Positions 24,547 through 64,000 of a stretch of DNA of 64,000 nucleotides are shown here, piece by piece. Every line of letters starts with the position of its first letter. Position 1 is the first letter of the stretch. Source of the DNA: Nematostella vectensis (Eukaryota; Cnidaria; Anthozoa; Actiniaria; Edwardsiidae); contig NC_064036.1 in the NCBI RefSeq assembly GCF_932526225.1, forward strand, positions 8,503,519 to 8,567,518. The letters run 5' to 3'. The notes beneath the pieces were generated by a model. The model saw nothing but the letters and a program-made list of their open reading frames with translations. It ran no database searches and had not been told where the DNA came from. The translations under genes were made by a program, and so were the position numbers.

Positions 24547-64000
<39,454 letters not shown>

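Overview
The window is eukaryotic and most likely from an anthozoan cnidarian (sea-anemone-like). The evidence is AT-rich introns with GT-AG junctions, one-domain-per-exon secreted genes, thyroglobulin type-1 (TY1) domains of the kind known from the anemone inhibitor equistatin, and abundant foldback elements and minisatellites. The species assignment is inference. I read splice sites by eye. The exon models are supported by unbroken reading phase across every junction and by domain continuity.

Left end (1-5604, minus strand): the 5' five exons of a soluble guanylate cyclase beta-type gene. It has an H-NOX heme domain, a HNOBA/PAS-like region with an insertion of about 285 residues, a coiled coil, and the start of the cyclase domain, which runs off the left edge. 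The H-NOX domain has a tyrosine at the position that favours O2 binding in bacterial relatives.

Middle (5605-24546): gene-poor. It holds a nested foldback element of about 1.16 kb (11307-12465), a 15-bp-period minisatellite (17390-18157), small foldback repeats, one minus-strand ORF of unknown function (20529-21377), and the start of a tandem duplication.

Right (24547-64000, plus strand): one giant secreted-protein gene. Its signal-peptide exon and upstream region are present twice, through a tandem duplication of about 2.4 kb (22288-24707 and 24710-29408). The second copy is interrupted by a 2,247-bp element with terminal inverted repeats and a TTAA target duplication. From exon 2 the domains run Kazal/follistatin, Ig, Kunitz, WAP, WAP, VWFA (three exons), then 40 consecutive TY1 domains, each encoded by one phase 1-1 exon. 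The window encodes at least 3,370 residues of it and the gene continues to the right. Nearly every module belongs to a protease-inhibitor or adhesion family, so I infer a very large extracellular multi-inhibitor or matrix protein.

The most unusual structural observation is that three exons of this gene (2, 11 and 28), and probably a fourth (33), end in tandem arrays whose repeat unit spans the exon's own 3' end and splice donor. A second is that the early TY1 repeats fall into two sharply separated subclasses that alternate, which suggests growth by duplication of two-exon units.
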